Shown here: one piece after another, positions 60,979-64,000 of the stretch
Layout: each line of letters begins with the position of its first letter
How positions within the stretch are numbered: the first letter of the stretch is position 1
Source: Fragum whitleyi
Taxonomy: Eukaryota; Mollusca; Bivalvia; Cardiida; Cardiidae
Reading direction: 5' to 3'
Length of the DNA stretch: 64,000 nucleotides
Assembly (NCBI GenBank): GCA_948146395.1
Contig: OX411559.1
Span: 28,984,708-29,048,707 of the forward strand
Position numbers and translations under genes: made by a program
The notes under the pieces: model-generated
Told to the model about the DNA's origin: nothing
Seen by the model: only the letters and a program-made list of their open reading frames with translations
Database searches by the model: none

Positions 60979-62985
60979 ATGGATCTTCGTGAAAACGCGA
61001 TTGTGTTAAAGGATTTTGATTCTCCTAGGACAGTGAACGACAGTGATGATTTGCGGAAGGCGGAAATCAGGAAATTTGACATAAACGAGGCAAGAGCGCT
61101 ATTAAAAAAGATGAGAAACGCAGAAAAGGCCGATGTCACTTTCGAGCCAACATCAGGAGGACTTAATGTCAGATTCAACTCTGGTATGTACGAACTTTTT
61201 AAGCATAGCGCTGAAATTTATTATTCATCGGGAAAGCTAAAAAATGAATGCCAGAAAATTCCCGTCTACGACAAATCAGGAAATCTTGTGGAATCTAAGT
61301 ATAAACTTACCTCATCTGGAAAATGTGTATACACATTAAACCTGTATCATACAAAATGTTCTTGTTTGGTGAACGGGAAACAAGAAAGTTTATTCATCAA
61401 TTCCCACTTTGAAAAGATTTTGAAATTAGCAGAATCAACTCTTAAGGACCATCACTTATCGATTGATGATTTAAATAGCCAAATCATACGGGCAATCCAG
61501 TCCTGCGTTTCTTCACAAAAAACCCCAAAGACTACCGGTGCAGGAAAATCCCGAAGAAAACCGCGCAGCTCTACAAAAGGTGCAGAAATCGCTATCAATG
61601 ACAAGATAAATGAGGCTGACAAACATAATGATCCCGATAGTAGTTCAAACAATTATTATGTGGGTTCGGGAGTTGAATCGGCAAATGCATCGGTAATTGA
61701 AAATGAAACAGTGCTCGCTAATGATATAGAACGAAGTCCTATAGAAGAAAATTTTACAGCAACCGAAAACACGATGGAAACAAATTGTCCTAGTGAGAAT
61801 AGTATAAATATCACTAATGATCAAGAGACCATTGCGGCATTTTCTGATAAAGACATTCTATTAAATAGATTAGTCACAGACTTGAGAGATCTCAGACAGG
61901 ACTTTAAAGATCATGTATCATCAACGAACGATAAGCTGCAAAAGCTGTCTGACGCGATCGAAAGGAACCACATTGACAGAGAAGTAAAAGCAAATGACGG
62001 GAATGTGTCTAATTTCATGAAGGATAGAGATTATATTAAAGAACAGCTAAAGGTTATGAGTGATGAACTATATAATAAACTAGATCATATGACTTCAACA
62101 ATTACAAAATGCTCATCAATTGAAAACAAGTCTAATTCCAAGTCTGATATTATTGTCACTCCAAACAGGGCGGAGAAAACACCAAAGATGGTTGAATCAA
62201 GAAACCAGTTAAAAACCAGCAAAATTCTACAAGGGGGAAATTCAGTCAATGTGTCAAAAGGAAACTCTGCCACTGGTATCAAAACACCGCTGACCCCTAA
62301 AAATGGATCTAACTCAACAACGAAAGGGAAGGTTCTCCTTATAGGGGATTCAATACTAAAGGGAATTCACACACGCGGACTTAACAGAAATGTACAGGTG
62401 ATGACATGTCGCGGTAAGAAAATTACGGATATTTCCAACAAGCTATTGTCAATGAACCTGGATCACTACAGCAACATTGTTGTCTATGCAGGGGGTAACG
62501 ATGCTGCTAATGAAACTTGTCTCAAATCAGTGTATGACGAACTTGAACATATGATTAAAATGACATCTACACAATGCAAGTTTTCCCTATGTACTGTTAG
62601 CCCGCGAGGCGATGCAGAGGTAACCCCAATAAACGACGTAATAAAGCAGGCGTGTGAACAATCGACAGCCTCACTCATAGATTGTTACACGTCATTTGTA
62701 TATGGTACTGGACTAAGAGCTGAAAACCTTTATCACCGAGATGGAATACACCTAGTGCCTGAAGGAACCAGGACACTTATTAAAACGATTAATAGAAGCG
62801 TTCCGATTATCAAGCAACAATCATCAAAAATTAACTACGATCAGAACACGTATAAGCCGTTAAATGGACGGCGTAGAAACACAGACAATGGAAGATGGCG
62901 GCATGGGAATTCAAATTACAGTAGATGTTGGAACTGTGGGCGATCTAATCACCTATCACGTGACTGTTGGTTCCTCAATAAGTAG
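60979..62985 (+). CDS. LINE ORF1: SGNH-esterase and CCHC zinc-knuckle protein
   Basis: 668 codons. The start at 60979 has an in-frame TGA 12 bases upstream. In order: an N-terminal region (about residues 30-165) of unknown fold with CSCLVNGKQESLF; a basic linker (KSRRKPRSS, ~190); an acidic, Asn/Ser-rich stretch; a predicted coiled-coil region (~290-376, with LVTDLRDLRQDFKDH); an SGNH hydrolase domain (~450-615) with GDS (Ser458), GGND (505-508) and DGIHL (Asp588, His591); and a zinc knuckle CX2CX4HX4C (Cys650, Cys653, His658, Cys663) at the C-terminus. ORF1 proteins with an esterase domain are known in CR1/L2-type LINEs, where ORF1 is thought to bind RNA. All expected catalytic residues are present, so the copy may be young. 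It ends in UAG, and the following frame continues directly into the endonuclease. Confidence 0.9.
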   Translation: MDLRENAIVLKDFDSPRTVNDSDDLRKAEIRKFDINEARALLKKMRNAEKADVTFEPTSGGLNVRFNSGMYELFKHSAEIYYSSGKLKNECQKIPVYDKSGNLVESKYKLTSSGKCVYTLNLYHTKCSCLVNGKQESLFINSHFEKILKLAESTLKDHHLSIDDLNSQIIRAIQSCVSSQKTPKTTGAGKSRRKPRSSTKGAEIAINDKINEADKHNDPDSSSNNYYVGSGVESANASVIENETVLANDIERSPIEENFTATENTMETNCPSENSINITNDQETIAAFSDKDILLNRLVTDLRDLRQDFKDHVSSTNDKLQKLSDAIERNHIDREVKANDGNVSNFMKDRDYIKEQLKVMSDELYNKLDHMTSTITKCSSIENKSNSKSDIIVTPNRAEKTPKMVESRNQLKTSKILQGGNSVNVSKGNSATGIKTPLTPKNGSNSTTKGKVLLIGDSILKGIHTRGLNRNVQVMTCRGKKITDISNKLLSMNLDHYSNIVVYAGGNDAANETCLKSVYDELEHMIKMTSTQCKFSLCTVSPRGDAEVTPINDVIKQACEQSTASLIDCYTSFVYGTGLRAENLYHRDGIHLVPEGTRTLIKTINRSVPIIKQQSSKINYDQNTYKPLNGRRRNTDNGRWRHGNSNYSRCWNCGRSNHLSRDCWFLNK

Positions 62986-64000
62986 GACATACCGGACATA
63001 CATAAAAAACCTAAACAATGTAGTAACAAATTCCATGTTCTTATTGATTTGTGTTCTGTTTGCAATTTGCCTAATGAAGATTGTCTGTGTGAAAGTGCTT
63101 GTACTATAGATAATGATTTTTTATCTGTGCCTTGTAAAAATGAAAGTAACAAAAAGGGAGAAATATCTAAACAAACCAACTTTAATAATACCTATGAATC
63201 ACAATTGAATAATTATTGCTCACTCATTTCAAATAATAATACAGAAAATAATTCGAATTGCCAGAAAAATAATGATAAATCTAATCAAACTTTTCAATTC
63301 AAACAAAAAGGTTTACACGTAGCTTATTTAAATATACAGCACATACTTCCAAAAATGGATGAAGTTAGGGTTATGTTAAAAGAATCAAATTTACTTGATA
63401 TTTTTTGTGTGTCAGAAACATTTCTAACCGAAAAGATTGATGACAAATATCTTAAAATCGATAGCTTTTCAATCGAAAGAAAAGACAGGGAAGGTAAAAT
63501 TGGTGGAGGATTATTAATATATATTGCAGATTATGTAAATTATCGCAGACGAAATGATCTAGAATTAGGTGGTATCGAAAGCATCTGGATTGAGGTAATT
63601 TTTCGAAATAACAAAGCATTATTATTAAATTTCTGTTACAGAGCACCAAATAATAACCAAGACTGGATTGATGTTTTTGAAGAGCAGTTGAATTTCGCGG
63701 AAAATTGCAAAACTGATTTTGTATTGTTAGGTGACTTTAATATAAATTATTCACCACCCTTAACTTATAGCAATTCTAAATGGGCTATGTTAGTCCGAGA
63801 CTTTGGTCTTCACCAACACATTGAAACGCCCACAAGAATCGCGAAAAATTCCGCGAATATAATCGATCATATTTATAGTACGTGCCCGCAATTTATACTT
63901 GAAACTTTGGTTCCTGACATAGGAATAAGCGACCATAATCCCATTGCACTAACGTACAAATGCAGTGTTTCAACAGAAAAACAAAACACGCTCAAAACAA
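62986..64000 (+). CDS. LINE ORF2 (5' part): AP-type endonuclease, in frame after UAG
   Basis: Read in the same frame as ORF1, all 338 codons to the window end are open. Codons 1-109 form an Asn-rich, Cys-containing linker (cysteine cluster CSVCNLPNEDCLCESAC at 63052-63102). From 63313 an exonuclease-endonuclease-phosphatase domain follows: AYLNIQ (Asn at 63331), SET (Glu at 63415), YRAP (63637), GDFN (Asp 63733, Asn 63739) and SDHNP (Asp 63931, His 63934). These are the metal- and DNA-binding residues of APE endonucleases of LINEs, which nick target DNA for reverse transcription. The first in-frame ATG is at 63355, inside the domain and after its catalytic Asn, so ORF2 cannot start there as a functional enzyme. 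Readthrough of UAG, reinitiation at a non-AUG codon, or splicing are possible. The reverse transcriptase would lie beyond the window. Confidence 0.9.

Noticed and set aside
60840..61178. 112-codon minus-strand frame over the LINE start
   Set aside because: It is the antisense shadow of LINE ORF1.

Overview
Eukaryotic, AT-rich, gene-poor and repeat-dense DNA, most likely from a bivalve mollusc or a close lophotrochozoan relative. The reasons are inferential: exon/intron signals, several non-autonomous elements with short subterminal inverted repeats around tandem monomers (the pattern of molluscan 'pearl'-type or Helentron-like elements), tRNA-derived SINEs, and a non-LTR retrotransposon whose ORF1 carries an SGNH-esterase domain. 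I see no prokaryotic operon, CRISPR array or rRNA.

Layout. 0-9.6 kb: Helentron-like elements (1576-3289, 3322-4027, 7786-9235), an old tandem array (4880-5975), a SINE with target-site duplication (7919-8133) and a TA-flanked MITE (9230-9611). 10.4-13.4 kb: a hairpin element and two Helentron-like elements joined head to tail. 15-16.6 kb: a SINE-like piece, a 240-bp hairpin MITE, and the only convincing host coding sequence, a doublecortin-domain first coding exon (16158-16528) with a good splice donor. 17-35 kb: mostly non-coding sequence with perfect or near-perfect hairpins, a SINE bounded by an 18-bp TSD (25083-25380), another Helentron-like element (28618-29873, minus), a 250-bp tandem duplication and a second copy of the 7.9-kb SINE (34039-34252). 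35.5-42 kb: duplicated hairpin units separated by a MITE, a 0.9-kb element with 31-bp perfect inverted repeats, two truncated LINE 3' ends, and a MITE holding a nested Helentron-like element. 44531-59860: six full copies and one partial copy of a 2477/2478-bp tandem unit, almost free of differences. 60979-64000: the 5' part of an apparently intact LINE, with ORF1 (SGNH esterase plus CCHC knuckle) and the start of ORF2 (AP endonuclease), cut by the window end.

Most notable: (1) ORF1 and ORF2 of the LINE lie in the same frame, separated by one UAG, and ORF2 has no in-frame ATG before its endonuclease domain; (2) the 2.48-kb array is highly homogeneous and contains a GATAAGGG motif repeated every ~167-187 bp; (3) four or more apparently unrelated repeat families share the same terminal plan (5' hairpin, subterminal inverted repeat, 3' hairpin followed by CTCTTGT or a variant), while elements with the same ends carry different internal satellite monomers. 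All comparisons were made by eye; no database search was run.
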